Source: SIG78 sp036677805
GTDB lineage: Bacteria; Verrucomicrobiota; Lentisphaeria; Victivallales; Victivallaceae
Length of the DNA stretch: 64,000 nt
NCBI GenBank assembly: GCA_036677805.1
Contig: JAVBVS010000016.1
Location: 1 to 64,000 of the forward strand
Reading direction: 5' to 3'
Every line of letters begins with the position of its first letter. Position 1 is the stretch's first letter. The translations under genes were made by a program, and so were the position numbers. Below are positions 27,773 to 36,700 of the stretch, piece by piece. Under the pieces are notes generated by a model. That model did no database searches and was not told the DNA's origin. It saw only the letters and a list, made by a program, of their open reading frames with translations.

Positions 27773-28114
27773 CTAATTTCCTTCAGGAACATAAATAATT
27801 TCACCGGTTTCCAGCCGATAGGCGATGCCGACGCGCTGCCCCTTGCCGGATCCGGCCCCCGCTTCCGGGGTGAAACGGCTGACTTTATTTTCCTTTTTGA
27901 CGATAATCTCCATTTCCGGGGTTCCGGCGTTCTTGACCAGAGTCACGTCATCGGCGGTCAGAAACTCGGTCATCCGGCTCTGAATGACGAAGGCGACCAT
28001 CAACGCCACCGCAAACACCATCGCCACGTCGAAGAGGTTCAGGAATCCCGCCCGCGGATCGGCATCTTCTTCGCCGAAGAGGCAGCCCCGGTATCGGTTG
28101 TCACGCCGCCGCAT
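27773..28114 (-). CDS. DUF2149 membrane protein (HmuV-like)
   Basis: The 113-aa protein has a short N-terminal part, the family signature EDADPRAGFLNLFDVAMVFA (about residues 16-35) and a single membrane segment (about 27-45), then a beta-rich extracytoplasmic tail. The layout resembles ExbD/TolR, the partner of ExbB/TolQ channels. The ATG at 28114 overlaps the ExbB-like gene by 14 bases and has GGAGGG upstream; a longer reading to 28207 lies wholly inside that gene and is rejected. The CobN-like gene starts 6 bases after its stop. Its likely job is to couple the proton channel to the chelatase subunit. Confidence 0.85.
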   Translation of the reverse strand: MRRRDNRYRGCLFGEEDADPRAGFLNLFDVAMVFAVALMVAFVIQSRMTEFLTADDVTLVKNAGTPEMEIIVKKENKVSRFTPEAGAGSGKGQRVGIAYRLETGEIIYVPEGN

Positions 28115-28730
28115 GACACCGGCCCTCCGCATCGGTTTCGCACTCCCCCCCGCAGTGACGCAATTCCAGATCGAGTGCGTATTGCAGCGAGGAAATCTCG
28201 TCGGCATACCAGTGCTTCTTGACCGAATGCACCATCAGGCCGACCCCGGCGACGAAACATCCGGCGACGGTGGTGGCGAAGGCCACCTGCATATTGTAGG
28301 CCATCGACCCCACGTCGCCGGAAGCCAGCGCGCCCAATGCCGGACCCATCGGAATCAACGTACCCATCAGGCCGAGGATCGGTCCGACTTTCATCATGAA
28401 CGACGACCGTTCCAGATCGCGCGCATAGCCGGCCTGCCAGTCGGCGATCGCCTTGTCGCAGTGAATTTCATCCCAGCCGAGCCGGGAGAGTTCGCCCAGA
28501 TGACGCGAGAACGGCCCCCGTCCAAGCTGAAAAAGGTCCACCCGGCCCGCGGCGCGGAGCGTTTCCAGCGTATTGCGGCAGTGACGGCGCTCGCGCAGCA
28601 GCACCAGATAGGCGGAGAAAAATCCGCCGAGTTCGATCAGCGACGCCCCCAGCGCCGCCAGCAGCAATACGATCACCGGCAGCAGCAGGCTGATCGAAAT
28701 CCAGTTCAATGTTTCCGTGATGTAATACAT
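28101..28730 (-). CDS. MotA/TolQ/ExbB-type proton channel protein
   Basis: The 209-aa protein has three membrane segments (about 13-37, 111-133, 146-170). The second and third match the channel family: FMMKVGPILGLMGTLIPMGP and AYNMQVAFATTVAGCFVAGV. ExbB/TolQ pentamers conduct protons and drive an ExbD/TolR-type partner; the neighbouring DUF2149 protein fills that position. No tonB or TonB-dependent receptor gene is in the window, so the energy is probably used at the inner membrane. It lies 3 bases after the upstream 227-aa gene and overlaps the next gene by 14 bases. Confidence 0.9.
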   Translation of the reverse strand: MYYITETLNWISISLLLPVIVLLLAALGASLIELGGFFSAYLVLLRERRHCRNTLETLRAAGRVDLFQLGRGPFSRHLGELSRLGWDEIHCDKAIADWQAGYARDLERSSFMMKVGPILGLMGTLIPMGPALGALASGDVGSMAYNMQVAFATTVAGCFVAGVGLMVHSVKKHWYADEISSLQYALDLELRHCGGECETDAEGRCHAAA

Positions 28731-28733
28731 TCT

Positions 28734-29417
28734 TCAAGCCGCCTTTCGAATTAATTTAATACCGTGAATCACACCAAATGCAATCAGCGCAGTTCCACCC
28801 AGAAGTGCCAGCGCCGGATAGGGCGAAACCTCCTCCGCCCCGATTCGCCGGCTGTATTCGGCCACCGCGGCGGCAGGCAGGAAAACCGCCGGAATCAGGA
28901 GCAGCATGCCGCCGTTCAATACCACCTGCAATTGCTTTCCGGGCGTCGGCCACAACCTCCGCACCGCCTCGCTCAACCCAATGCCCGCCAGCGCCAGAGC
29001 GCTTGCCACCCCTCCGGCGATGAGATTGAAATCGCGCGCCACCCAGATGTTGTAACAGGCGGCCAGCACATAAAGCGCCGCCGCCGGAATCAGCAATGAC
29101 GGCAGCCAGGCCGCATAGTGCCGCCAGCGCGGCTTCTCCTCCAGCTCCAGCCGGGAGACGAATCCGAATCCGGCCAGCATCACCAGCAATTCCTGAACCA
29201 CAATGATTGTGCACAGTGATTCGAGATTGGTTTTTTGGGTCACGATCCGGTTGAGCTCCTCAAGATTGTATTGCGCTGTTTCATTCCGGAACAACAGCAC
29301 CGGGAAAGCGGTGAGCAGGAGCCAGCCGCTCCAGCGCCACGGCCGCGGCATCATCGCCAGTTGCGGCACACTGCGCAATACCGCCAGTGCCAGCAGTGTC
29401 GAAATCAAAAATTTCAT
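28734..29417 (-). CDS. Multi-pass inner-membrane protein of unknown function
   Basis: The 227-aa protein has about six hydrophobic segments (near residues 2-20, 28-42, 70-87, 105-125, 130-150, 165-185, 200-220). A soluble stretch of about 25 residues with YNLEELNRIVTQKTNLESL lies between the second and third segments. No family was recognised. Its position between the 140-aa protein (4-base overlap) and the ExbB-like gene (3-base gap) places it firmly in the chelatase operon, where it may act as an extra membrane component or permease part; this is inference. Confidence 0.75.
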   Translation of the reverse strand: MKFLISTLLALAVLRSVPQLAMMPRPWRWSGWLLLTAFPVLLFRNETAQYNLEELNRIVTQKTNLESLCTIIVVQELLVMLAGFGFVSRLELEEKPRWRHYAAWLPSLLIPAAALYVLAACYNIWVARDFNLIAGGVASALALAGIGLSEAVRRLWPTPGKQLQVVLNGGMLLLIPAVFLPAAAVAEYSRRIGAEEVSPYPALALLGGTALIAFGVIHGIKLIRKAA

Positions 29418-29836
29418 TGCAGAATGTAAAACCTTTCAAAATACCAGTCGCCGGAATCCGGGTCGCGCGAGAGCACCATCTGCCCGCGCCCGCTCTTCCC
29501 GGCCAACGCCAGAAAAACATTGAACCGATCGGGGTTGTCGAAAAATGCCTCCACCGCCAGCGGCTCCTCCGACTTCAGTTCCAGCTCCTTCAGCGCCCGG
29601 TAAAACATACCCAGTTCGCCGTCCCGGGGGGCGGCGCAGCGGCGGAAGAAGTCATCGGTCGATCCGCTTTTCGCCATCGTGATGATATCGATCGCCGCTT
29701 TGCCGATCGCGGCGGCTTCGGTCCCCCTGACCGGAAGCCGCCGCGCGCCGTCCGGCGGCCGGTTCATCAGAGTGGCGACACCCCAGCAGAGCGCTCCCGC
29801 CGCGAGGCAGAGCAGCAGCAGAATTTTGAGTTTCAT
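29414..29836 (-). CDS. Small exported or membrane-anchored protein of unknown function
   Basis: The 140-aa protein has an N-terminal hydrophobic stretch (MKLKILLLLCLAAGALCWGVA) that may be a signal peptide or anchor; the Cys at 17 does not sit in a clear lipobox. The rest is a small alpha/beta domain (AAAIGKAAIDIITMAKSGST, LAVEAFFDNPDRF, WYFERFYIL). No family was recognised. Its ATG shares one base with the stop codon of the pseudopilin (TAATG), which couples the two, and its end overlaps the membrane protein gene by 4 bases. It is therefore an integral part of the chelatase operon. Confidence 0.75.
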   Translation of the reverse strand: MKLKILLLLCLAAGALCWGVATLMNRPPDGARRLPVRGTEAAAIGKAAIDIITMAKSGSTDDFFRRCAAPRDGELGMFYRALKELELKSEEPLAVEAFFDNPDRFNVFLALAGKSGRGQMVLSRDPDSGDWYFERFYILQ

Positions 29837-30585
29837 TATTCCATCGCCTTGTAGAAATCATCGTCCGGGCCGCCGAGATGGCCGATGAGATTGGTTTTGG
29901 AAATCTCGTCGCTGTTGAGCGTCCCGGCGACTTCACCGCTGACATGGCCGTCGACCCAGCCGACCGAAGCAATGTGATGGTGGCGGAAATGAATGGTGCC
30001 GGTGCCGTAACTCGTACCGTCTGGCTTCTCCCGGCAATACATGAAAGCGGCCAGCTGCGGCGGATTATAAGTGATCGGGCCCATGCTGCTGCGGGCGTTG
30101 TCGGCAAAGGCCGCGACCCCGGAGGGGTTCACAACCGAAGTCAGTCGCGTCCCCGGCAGCGCGGCGGTGTAACCGCCCAACCACTGCGCATTGTACCCGT
30201 AGCCGCCGCCGGCGGTCGCAGTGATCGTGCCGCTGATTTCCACGCCCGGACACATCACCACCAGATTGGTGTTCTCATAGTACACGGTCAACAGGCCTTC
30301 GCCGGTCAGATCGAAATTGCCGCCGCCTACCCCGGCGCCAAGCCAGTATTTGCCGACGCCGCCCATCGTCGCGGCCTCGGTGTAACGGACCAGATAATCG
30401 CCATTGTCGCCGGCGTACATGATGTTGGCAAAACCCAGCTGCTTCAGGTTGCCCGCGCAGGTGATCCGGCGCGCCGCGCCGCGCGCCCGGCTCAGGCTCG
30501 GCAGCAGCATCCCGGCCAGAATGGCGATGATGGCAATTACAACCAGAAGTTCGATCAATGTGAAATTTTTTCGGTTGCGATGCAT
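29836..30585 (-). CDS. Pseudopilin-like protein heading the chelatase operon
   Basis: The 249-aa protein begins MHRNRKNFTLIELLVVIAII, with the prepilin site before F8, then LPSLSRARGAARRITCAGNLKQLGFANIM. The C-terminal part has a full H-X9-DG motif (HHHIASVGWVDGHV). It lacks the GRDNPG motif of the glycan-linked pseudopilins and so belongs to another subgroup. The ATG at 30585 has a strong AGGAGGA 7 bases upstream; a longer reading to 30684 is not supported. Its stop overlaps the next ATG by one base. Two TTAG-N6-CTAA palindromes and a strong promoter lie upstream. Confidence 0.88.
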   Translation of the reverse strand: MHRNRKNFTLIELLVVIAIIAILAGMLLPSLSRARGAARRITCAGNLKQLGFANIMYAGDNGDYLVRYTEAATMGGVGKYWLGAGVGGGNFDLTGEGLLTVYYENTNLVVMCPGVEISGTITATAGGGYGYNAQWLGGYTAALPGTRLTSVVNPSGVAAFADNARSSMGPITYNPPQLAAFMYCREKPDGTSYGTGTIHFRHHHIASVGWVDGHVSGEVAGTLNSDEISKTNLIGHLGGPDDDFYKAME

Positions 30586-30667
30586 GATTGGGTCCTCCTG
30601 TTGGAATGGTGAATGTTTGAATTCTATCATGATGATTCTGTGCTTAAAAAATGTTCGGAATGTATAA

Positions 30668-30681
30668 TTAGAGAAATCTAA
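30668..30681. promoter_or_regulatory. TTAG-N6-CTAA palindrome, leader-proximal (DtxR/IdeR-like site?)
   Basis: TTAGAGAAATCTAA is a perfect inverted repeat (TTAGA, 4 bases, TCTAA) about 83 bases before the pseudopilin start. TTAG-N6-CTAA is contained in the IdeR/DtxR-type consensus. The assignment to an iron or manganese regulator is an inference. Confidence 0.45.
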
Positions 30682-30773
30682 CAAAAGACTTAAAAAAAAT
30701 TATCGCCCTGTTATTTCGGTTTGTGTTGATGCCTGCCCCTCCCGGATCGCCTCTGTTCCGTCCGTTGACATAT

Positions 30774-30801
30774 ACTATAACACGGCTTTTGATATTGTCA
30801 A
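30774..30801 (-). promoter_or_regulatory. Sigma-70-type promoter of the chelatase operon
   Basis: On the minus strand TTGACA (30796-30801, a full consensus -35) is followed after 16 bases by TATAGT (30774-30779). The leader from about 30767 to the ATG at 30585 is about 180 bases, long enough for control elements. Confidence 0.7.
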
Positions 30802-30815
30802 TTAGCCAAGTCTAA
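30802..30815. promoter_or_regulatory. TTAG-N6-CTAA palindrome abutting the -35 element
   Basis: TTAGCCAAGTCTAA shares TTAG-N6-CTAA with the site at 30668-30681 and directly touches the TTGACA -35 element. A bound regulator here would contact RNA polymerase or block it. Confidence 0.45.
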
Positions 30816-30868
30816 CTTTTTCTGAAAATTATTTTTAAAGCTCTGGAGTAATGCCTGAAGCCTGGCGG

Positions 30869-32743
30869 TTATTGATATTCGGCCAGTTCAAGCCAGCGGA
30901 TCATGACGGTTTCGAGTTCGGCCTTGCATTGCTCCAGCTCGGCGTTGAGTTCCCGTGACTGCGTCCCGTGGCGCGTGAAGAAATCCGGGGATTGAAAGAT
31001 GGCTTCCAGCGCGGCGATCCGCTCTTCAATTTCCGGAATCCGGCGTTCCAGTTCGGTCAATTCCCGCTGTTCTTTGAAGGAGAGTTTCCGGCTGCGTTCT
31101 TCCGGCGGCGGAACGGCTTCCGCGCGAGAAACGGAAACCGGGCGAACCGCTGCGCCCGCCGGAGCGCAGCACTCGGCGCGCTTGGCGACGTAATAATCGT
31201 AATCGCCCGGCGTATAGAAGCACGCTCCGGCACCGTCGAAGCCGATGATCCCGTCGCAGATGCGGTTCAGGAAATAGCGGTCGTGGCTGACCACCAGCAC
31301 CGTGCCGTCGTAGGCGGCAAGCGCCTCCTCCAGCAGTCGCAGAGTAGTCAAATCAAGGTCGTTGGTCGGCTCGTCGAGGATCAGGAAATTGCCGCCGCGC
31401 TTCAGGATTTTGGCCAGCGTCAGCCGCGCCTTCTCGCCGCCGGAGAGATACTTGATCTGGCCGTTGATCCGATCGTCTTCAAAGAGGAAGCGGCGCAGAT
31501 AGGCCCGGACTGAAATCTTGTCGCCGCCCATGGCAATCTGATCGACGCCCTCGGCGACTTCGTCGTAAACCGTATTTTCCTGATTCAGCAACAGCTTGTT
31601 CTGGTCGATGTAATTGAATTCGACCGTGGGCGCGATCTTGACCGCGCCCGCATCCGGAGACAAAGTCCCGGCGATCACCCGCAGCAGGGTGGTTTTGCCG
31701 GTGCCGTTGGCCCCGACCACTCCGATTTTGCGCCCCGGGGCGATTTCCAGATCGAGCGGCCCGAAAATCTTCTTGCCGCCCAGAGTCACCGATATCTGCT
31801 CCAGATTGACGCACAGATTGCCCATGCGCGGCGCGCGCGGCAGAATCAGCTCGACTTCGCCGTCACGTTCCGGACCGGTCTGCGCAGCCACCTCCTGATA
31901 GCGGCGCAGCCGCCCGAGATTGCGCCGCAGCCGCGCCTTGGGCGAACGGCGCACCCATTCGATTTCCGAACGCAGGAAATGACGCCGTTTGCTCTCCATG
32001 CTGTCCGCGTTGGCCTCGCGTTCGGCCTTGGCGGCGAGAAAGTCGGCGTAGGAGCCTTCGGTGCTGAAAAATTGACCGTGGTCGAGTTCGAGAATCCGGG
32101 TCGCCACCCGGTCGAGAAAATATCGGTCGTGGGTCACCAGCAGACAACTGCCGCGATAGGCGGCGAGAAATTCCTCGATCCAGCCGACCGTCTCGATATC
32201 GAGATGGTTGGTCGGTTCGTCCAGCAGCAGCAGATCCGGCTCGGAAACGATCGCCCGCGCCAGAGCGACCCGGCGTTTTTCACCGCCGGAAAGCTCGCCG
32301 ATCCGGGCTTCCGGGCGCGTGATCCGCAATTGGTCCATCACCGCTGCAAGCTTCGGCTCCGGATGCCAGGCGTCGTGCAGGGTCAGCAGATGTTCGATCT
32401 CCGCATGTTCGGCGGCGCCGGCGCCGTTTTCGTAACGGCGCAGCAGTTCGTGAACATAGTCCTGCCCTTCGCGTATGACCTCGATCGCCCGGCGCTCTTC
32501 CGGCAAGGTGAATTCCTGATCCAGCGCGGCGATCCGGAGATTTCTGGCCGCGGCGATCCGGGCCTCGTTGGGGACGAACTGCCCCTGCATGATCCGGAGC
32601 AGCGTCGATTTGCCGCAGCCGTTGCGGCCGACCAGCGCCAGCCGTTCGCCTTCATGCACCGCCATGGACGCCTGAGCGAAGATCACTTGACTGCCGATAT
32701 TCAAATTGAGGTCGCCGACCGACCAGAGCACCCGTTCCGCCAT
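30869..32743 (-). CDS. uup: ABC-F family ATPase, Uup-like
   Basis: The 624-aa protein has two ABC domains without membrane segments: Walker A GRNGCGKST and GANGTGKTT, signatures LSGGEKRRVALARAI and LSGGEKARLTLAKIL, and Walker B LLLLDEPTNHLD and FLILDEPTNDLD. A charged linker (about 230-300) and a C-terminal coiled coil (about 540-620, ERRIPEIEERIAALEAIF) match Uup. ABC-F proteins act on the ribosome or, for Uup, on branched DNA and ribosome quality. It is a lone gene with SD AGGGAA before the ATG at 32743. Confidence 0.9.
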   Translation of the reverse strand: MAERVLWSVGDLNLNIGSQVIFAQASMAVHEGERLALVGRNGCGKSTLLRIMQGQFVPNEARIAAARNLRIAALDQEFTLPEERRAIEVIREGQDYVHELLRRYENGAGAAEHAEIEHLLTLHDAWHPEPKLAAVMDQLRITRPEARIGELSGGEKRRVALARAIVSEPDLLLLDEPTNHLDIETVGWIEEFLAAYRGSCLLVTHDRYFLDRVATRILELDHGQFFSTEGSYADFLAAKAEREANADSMESKRRHFLRSEIEWVRRSPKARLRRNLGRLRRYQEVAAQTGPERDGEVELILPRAPRMGNLCVNLEQISVTLGGKKIFGPLDLEIAPGRKIGVVGANGTGKTTLLRVIAGTLSPDAGAVKIAPTVEFNYIDQNKLLLNQENTVYDEVAEGVDQIAMGGDKISVRAYLRRFLFEDDRINGQIKYLSGGEKARLTLAKILKRGGNFLILDEPTNDLDLTTLRLLEEALAAYDGTVLVVSHDRYFLNRICDGIIGFDGAGACFYTPGDYDYYVAKRAECCAPAGAAVRPVSVSRAEAVPPPEERSRKLSFKEQRELTELERRIPEIEERIAALEAIFQSPDFFTRHGTQSRELNAELEQCKAELETVMIRWLELAEYQ

Positions 32744-33002
32744 GATTCGTTCCCTGTTGCCGTACTGAATTGGAATTCATAATATAGCCGGTTCCGGTGT
32801 TTTTTGCAAGAGTTTCCCGGTAAATTCACTTCGGGAAAATCAAACGGTTTCGGGCAATGCGATGACGAACCGATCCGCCGGGCGAATAAAATCGTTTTTT
32901 TTATGATTTTGATTTGCAAAATGTATGATATTCGATAAATTTAAACGTATGGCATTATCCGAAGTACAATCCGAATTTTCCGACCGGAATGTCAGGGGGG
33001 AA

Positions 33003-35900
33003 ATGGAAGATATGACGGCAGATTCATCCGGCGCGAAACATTTTTTCGAACCCGACGACATATTTGCCGATTATACCATCATTGAATTCTGCGGTCGCGG
33101 TGCTTACGGCGAGGTTTATCTGGCGGAGGATATCTCCCACAAAACCGTCGCACTCAAGGTCATTCCGATCGTCGGCAGCAGCGAAATCTGGCGCATGGAA
33201 CTGATCGGACTGCGCCATTACCGCCAGTGCATCGAAGATTACCATTCCCTGATCGAAATCTATCATGTCGGCGAAACCGACGATTATTTTTATTATACCA
33301 TGGAGCCGGCTGACAACCTGCTCCATGGCGACTCCGACGAATACATCGCCGACACGCTGTCGCACCGGCTCGAACGCGGGGGGCGGCTGTCGCCGGAAAA
33401 GGTATTGGAACTCTCCTTCGCCATGCTTGACGCGCTGGAGGAGCTCAGTTCCCATAACCTGGTCCACCGCGACCTCAAGCCCGGCAATATCGTCTTCGTC
33501 AACGGTGCGGCCAAGCTCAGCGACATCGGCCTGATCGCCAACGACGGCATCCGCGCCAAACTCGTCGGGACCGCGGACTTTCTGCCGCCGGAGCTTTCCG
33601 ACGGCGATGTCGTCGGCAGCAGCAACGATCTCTATGCGCTGGGCAAGGTAATCTACTGTGCGTTGACCGGACTGCTGCCGGATCATTTTCCGGAAGTTCC
33701 GGTTTCGGTCCCGATGCTGGCGTGGCGGGCGCTCCGCCCGGTGCTGCTGCGCGCCTGTTCCAACGATCCGCGACTGCGTTTCTTCACCCCCCAGGAGTTC
33801 CGGATGGCGCTGCCGCCCCATATCCGTGAAGCCAATGTGTTCGACAACCTGTTCGAAGCCCTGCGTCTTCATTCCAAACAGCACCCCGCCATCTGGCGCG
33901 GGAGCATCATCAGTACCGTCCTGTTCCTGTCGGGGATGGGCTTCTGGTGCTACTTGTACTACCAGCATCAGCAGTATCTGCGGGAGGAGGAACGCAACCG
34001 GATCAACTTCATTTTCGGGACAATCGACAGCTTGGGCGACCAGTTCGTCCACCTCAACCGGCTGGCCGAAGCGACCGGCAACCAACCGCGATTCCACCAG
34101 CTTGAAATCGTGGCCGGATTGGCCGGCACCGCCCGTGCCGGCAATGATCTTGAGGCTACCGAGCGTTACTGCCGCCACGCCGATACCATCCTCAAGGTTT
34201 GGGCCGAGGAAGAGTACCGCAAATTAGTCGAAAAATATCCGCCCGATCTGGTCGGCAAACATCTCTCCATACCTGAAATGTTCGCCATGCTCACCGCGTA
34301 CAGCAATTTCGATGCTCTGCCGCTGAAGACCTACCTGACGCCGGCCTCGGCGGAACAGTTCCGCGATACCGAAAATGCGCTGAACCATCAACTGGCGGGC
34401 CGTTGGGAAGGACCGCGGCCGGGAGAATCCTGGCAGTATGACGGCGACGAGGATCTCCGCTTTGTCTATATTCCCGGCGGCCGCCTCGAACACGAACCTC
34501 CCGCTTCCTTCTGGATCAGCGCCAATGAAGTCACCCGAGGCAGTTATGCCCGGCTCATCCCCGGAAACACGCATGATACGGGCAGCGCCGGACAGCCGGT
34601 GACCGATATGAGCTGGAACGACTGGCTGGAACTCTGCCATACCATGACCATGCGGGACAAAGAGCGGGGGGTATTGCCGGAAGACCTCATTTACCGGTTG
34701 CCATATGACGACGAATGGAGTTTCGTTTATCGCTCGGGCTGGCGCGGCAGCGCGCCGTTTCCGGAGCGGCAGGCGCTGGATCAGATTGCTTGGTTCGGCG
34801 GCAATTCGCTCTATCGCGCGCATCCGGTTCGGCGCAAACAGTCGGGGCCGCAGGGCCTGTTCGATCTGATCGGCAACGTCGATGAACTGGTGGTCCCGCG
34901 GGAATGCGCCGGAGCCGAAAAACTCAAGCTCGGCAATTACGGCGGCAGTTTCCGTGATTGGCGGCTGGTGCCGGAACCGGGCTGTTTCAACGATCCGGAT
35001 TCGCTGGCCGAAGCGTGGAGCGGCGCCCGGCTGGTGCTGGGTCCGGGGACTTCGGATTATTTCCAAAAAATGTGGTACACCGGCAGTGTGCACGCCGTCA
35101 CAACCGACGGCATGTACTACGAAGTCTTCGGCGGTCCGCGGGCGGTCTGGGATGGCGAATCCGCAACGCAGTGGAGCAATCTCCTCGGGGCCCGGCTGGC
35201 AATTCTGGATTCGCCGGCCAAACGGCAGAGCATCTTCCAGCAGCTGCCCCGTCTGACCCGTCTGGGCTGCCTGGTCGGAGGCGTACAGAAAGATGGCAAA
35301 TGGGTTTGGCAGGACGGGAGTACGGTTTACAATGGCGATTGGCTGCAAAACTTCGACAACTCGGAACAGACCGGCGTTTTTTTGGTCTGGGACCGGGCCT
35401 TCTGGCGCGGTGCAACCGAGTCGGAAACCGTGCCGATGATGATGGCGGAGTGGCCGCTCGATGCCTGGAAAACCCGCTCGCAACACCAGGCGGAGATCAT
35501 GCGCCGGATGACCCAATCCCCGTTGCTGCTCAAACAGTTCCATTATAACGGAAACGACTATTGGTTGCTGAAGGCGCCGGTTGACTGGTATACCGCACGA
35601 AGACTGGCCGAGTTGCTTGGCGGCAGCCTGGCGCCGCTGACGGAAGCGGGCGCCGTGGAGAAGGTCAAGGCGGAACTGGCGAATTTTCCGGAACTTCGCA
35701 TCGCGCTGGGTGTCTATCGCCAATATGGGAAATGGTGCGGACTCGATGGAAATCCGGGCCCGGAAACCCTGCCGGCGGACCGTCCGGACCGAAATGTTTC
35801 ATTGAATCAGTGTTTTATGGCGTTGTATCGGGAAAAGTTATGCAATACCGAACAGTTTGATGCATTACTTTGTATGATACCTGCGCCGAGCCATGAATAA
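33003..35900 (+). CDS. Membrane Ser/Thr kinase fused to SUMF1-like and lectin-like domains
   Basis: In the 965-aa reading, residues about 24-275 are a Hanks-type kinase: glycine loop GRGAYGEV (31-38), Lys in VALKV (52), HRDLKPGN (155-162) and PPELS (195-199). The usual DFG is DIG (174-176), which still keeps the metal-binding Asp. A membrane segment (about 300-320) separates it from an outer part: a coiled or helical linker, a formylglycine-generating-enzyme-like (SUMF1) domain (about 475-650, FVYIPGGRLEHEPPASFWIS, PYDDEWSFVYRSGW), and two C-type-lectin-like units (about 690-830 with GGVQKDGKWVWQDGST; about 850-960). The start at 33003 follows AGGGGGGAA; ATGs at 32925, 32949 and 33012 are alternatives. 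It may sense an outside ligand and signal by phosphorylation; targets unknown. Confidence 0.83.
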   Translation: MEDMTADSSGAKHFFEPDDIFADYTIIEFCGRGAYGEVYLAEDISHKTVALKVIPIVGSSEIWRMELIGLRHYRQCIEDYHSLIEIYHVGETDDYFYYTMEPADNLLHGDSDEYIADTLSHRLERGGRLSPEKVLELSFAMLDALEELSSHNLVHRDLKPGNIVFVNGAAKLSDIGLIANDGIRAKLVGTADFLPPELSDGDVVGSSNDLYALGKVIYCALTGLLPDHFPEVPVSVPMLAWRALRPVLLRACSNDPRLRFFTPQEFRMALPPHIREANVFDNLFEALRLHSKQHPAIWRGSIISTVLFLSGMGFWCYLYYQHQQYLREEERNRINFIFGTIDSLGDQFVHLNRLAEATGNQPRFHQLEIVAGLAGTARAGNDLEATERYCRHADTILKVWAEEEYRKLVEKYPPDLVGKHLSIPEMFAMLTAYSNFDALPLKTYLTPASAEQFRDTENALNHQLAGRWEGPRPGESWQYDGDEDLRFVYIPGGRLEHEPPASFWISANEVTRGSYARLIPGNTHDTGSAGQPVTDMSWNDWLELCHTMTMRDKERGVLPEDLIYRLPYDDEWSFVYRSGWRGSAPFPERQALDQIAWFGGNSLYRAHPVRRKQSGPQGLFDLIGNVDELVVPRECAGAEKLKLGNYGGSFRDWRLVPEPGCFNDPDSLAEAWSGARLVLGPGTSDYFQKMWYTGSVHAVTTDGMYYEVFGGPRAVWDGESATQWSNLLGARLAILDSPAKRQSIFQQLPRLTRLGCLVGGVQKDGKWVWQDGSTVYNGDWLQNFDNSEQTGVFLVWDRAFWRGATESETVPMMMAEWPLDAWKTRSQHQAEIMRRMTQSPLLLKQFHYNGNDYWLLKAPVDWYTARRLAELLGGSLAPLTEAGAVEKVKAELANFPELRIALGVYRQYGKWCGLDGNPGPETLPADRPDRNVSLNQCFMALYREKLCNTEQFDALLCMIPAPSHE

Positions 35901-36138
35901 GCGCCGGCAACCGGCGTCGGACATTGCGGAAGTTCCGGGATGAACGGCGGCAGAGGGCCGGAATATTTGAGAATGGAAATTTTATGACAGGCGTTGCAAC
36001 CCGGTCCGGATCGGGTCGTATGCTTCCGTGCCGGGCGGCCGCAAGATGGCTGCGGTCCGGCAATGAAGCATATTTTCAGCCGGATCATCCGGGTTTCGGC
36101 TTCTGTTTCATAATTTAGCAACAAAGAAAGATGATACC

Positions 36139-36663
36139 ATGACCGATTATCAGAACTCCGCAACCCTGAGCAATCTGCAGGCCGCATTCGCCAGAGAGTC
36201 CATGGCGCGCAACAAATACACCTACTATGCCGCCATCGCCCGCAAGGAAGGGCACAAGGAAATTGCGGAAACGTTTGAAAAGTTTTCCGAGAACGAACGC
36301 GAGCATGCCCGTATCTGGGCCGGCGAATTGCACCTTGCCGGCGGCACCGACGGCAATCTGCGCGCCGCGCTGGAAGCCGAACTGGTCGAGACCGAGGAGT
36401 TGTATCCGGCCTTTGCCGATACCGCCCAGGCCGAGGGTTTCGAGGCGGCCGCTCATCTGTTCCGCAAAGTCGCCGAAATCGAAAGCCGACATGCCATAAG
36501 GTTCCGGGAACTGCTGGACAAGCTTGAAGGCAGGACGACTTCGTCCAAAAAGCCGATGCCCGAGCTTGGCAAACGGTTCCTGCTGTGCAAATTCTGCGGC
36601 GCGCTGGAAGTCGCCGAGCACGGCGGCACCTGTCCCGTGTGCAAGAATCCCGATGCTTTCTGA
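36139..36663 (+). CDS. rbr: Rubrerythrin
   Basis: The 174-aa protein has an N-terminal ferritin-like four-helix domain with the diiron ligands arranged as E20, ENEREHARI (E and H), EAELVET and EIESRHAIRF (ExxH), and a C-terminal rubredoxin-like zinc/iron site with CKFCG and CPVCKNPDAF. Rubrerythrins reduce hydrogen peroxide in anaerobes, in the cytoplasm. This fits an anaerobic lifestyle. It stands alone with AGAAAG upstream. Confidence 0.95.
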   Translation: MTDYQNSATLSNLQAAFARESMARNKYTYYAAIARKEGHKEIAETFEKFSENEREHARIWAGELHLAGGTDGNLRAALEAELVETEELYPAFADTAQAEGFEAAAHLFRKVAEIESRHAIRFRELLDKLEGRTTSSKKPMPELGKRFLLCKFCGALEVAEHGGTCPVCKNPDAF

Positions 36664-36700
36664 CCGGCAGGTGCGATATTAACCGGACCGCATTCCAACC

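Noticed and set aside
28115..28207. N-terminal extension of the DUF2149 gene
   Set aside because: It lies wholly inside the ExbB-like gene; the family start and GGAGGG support 28114.
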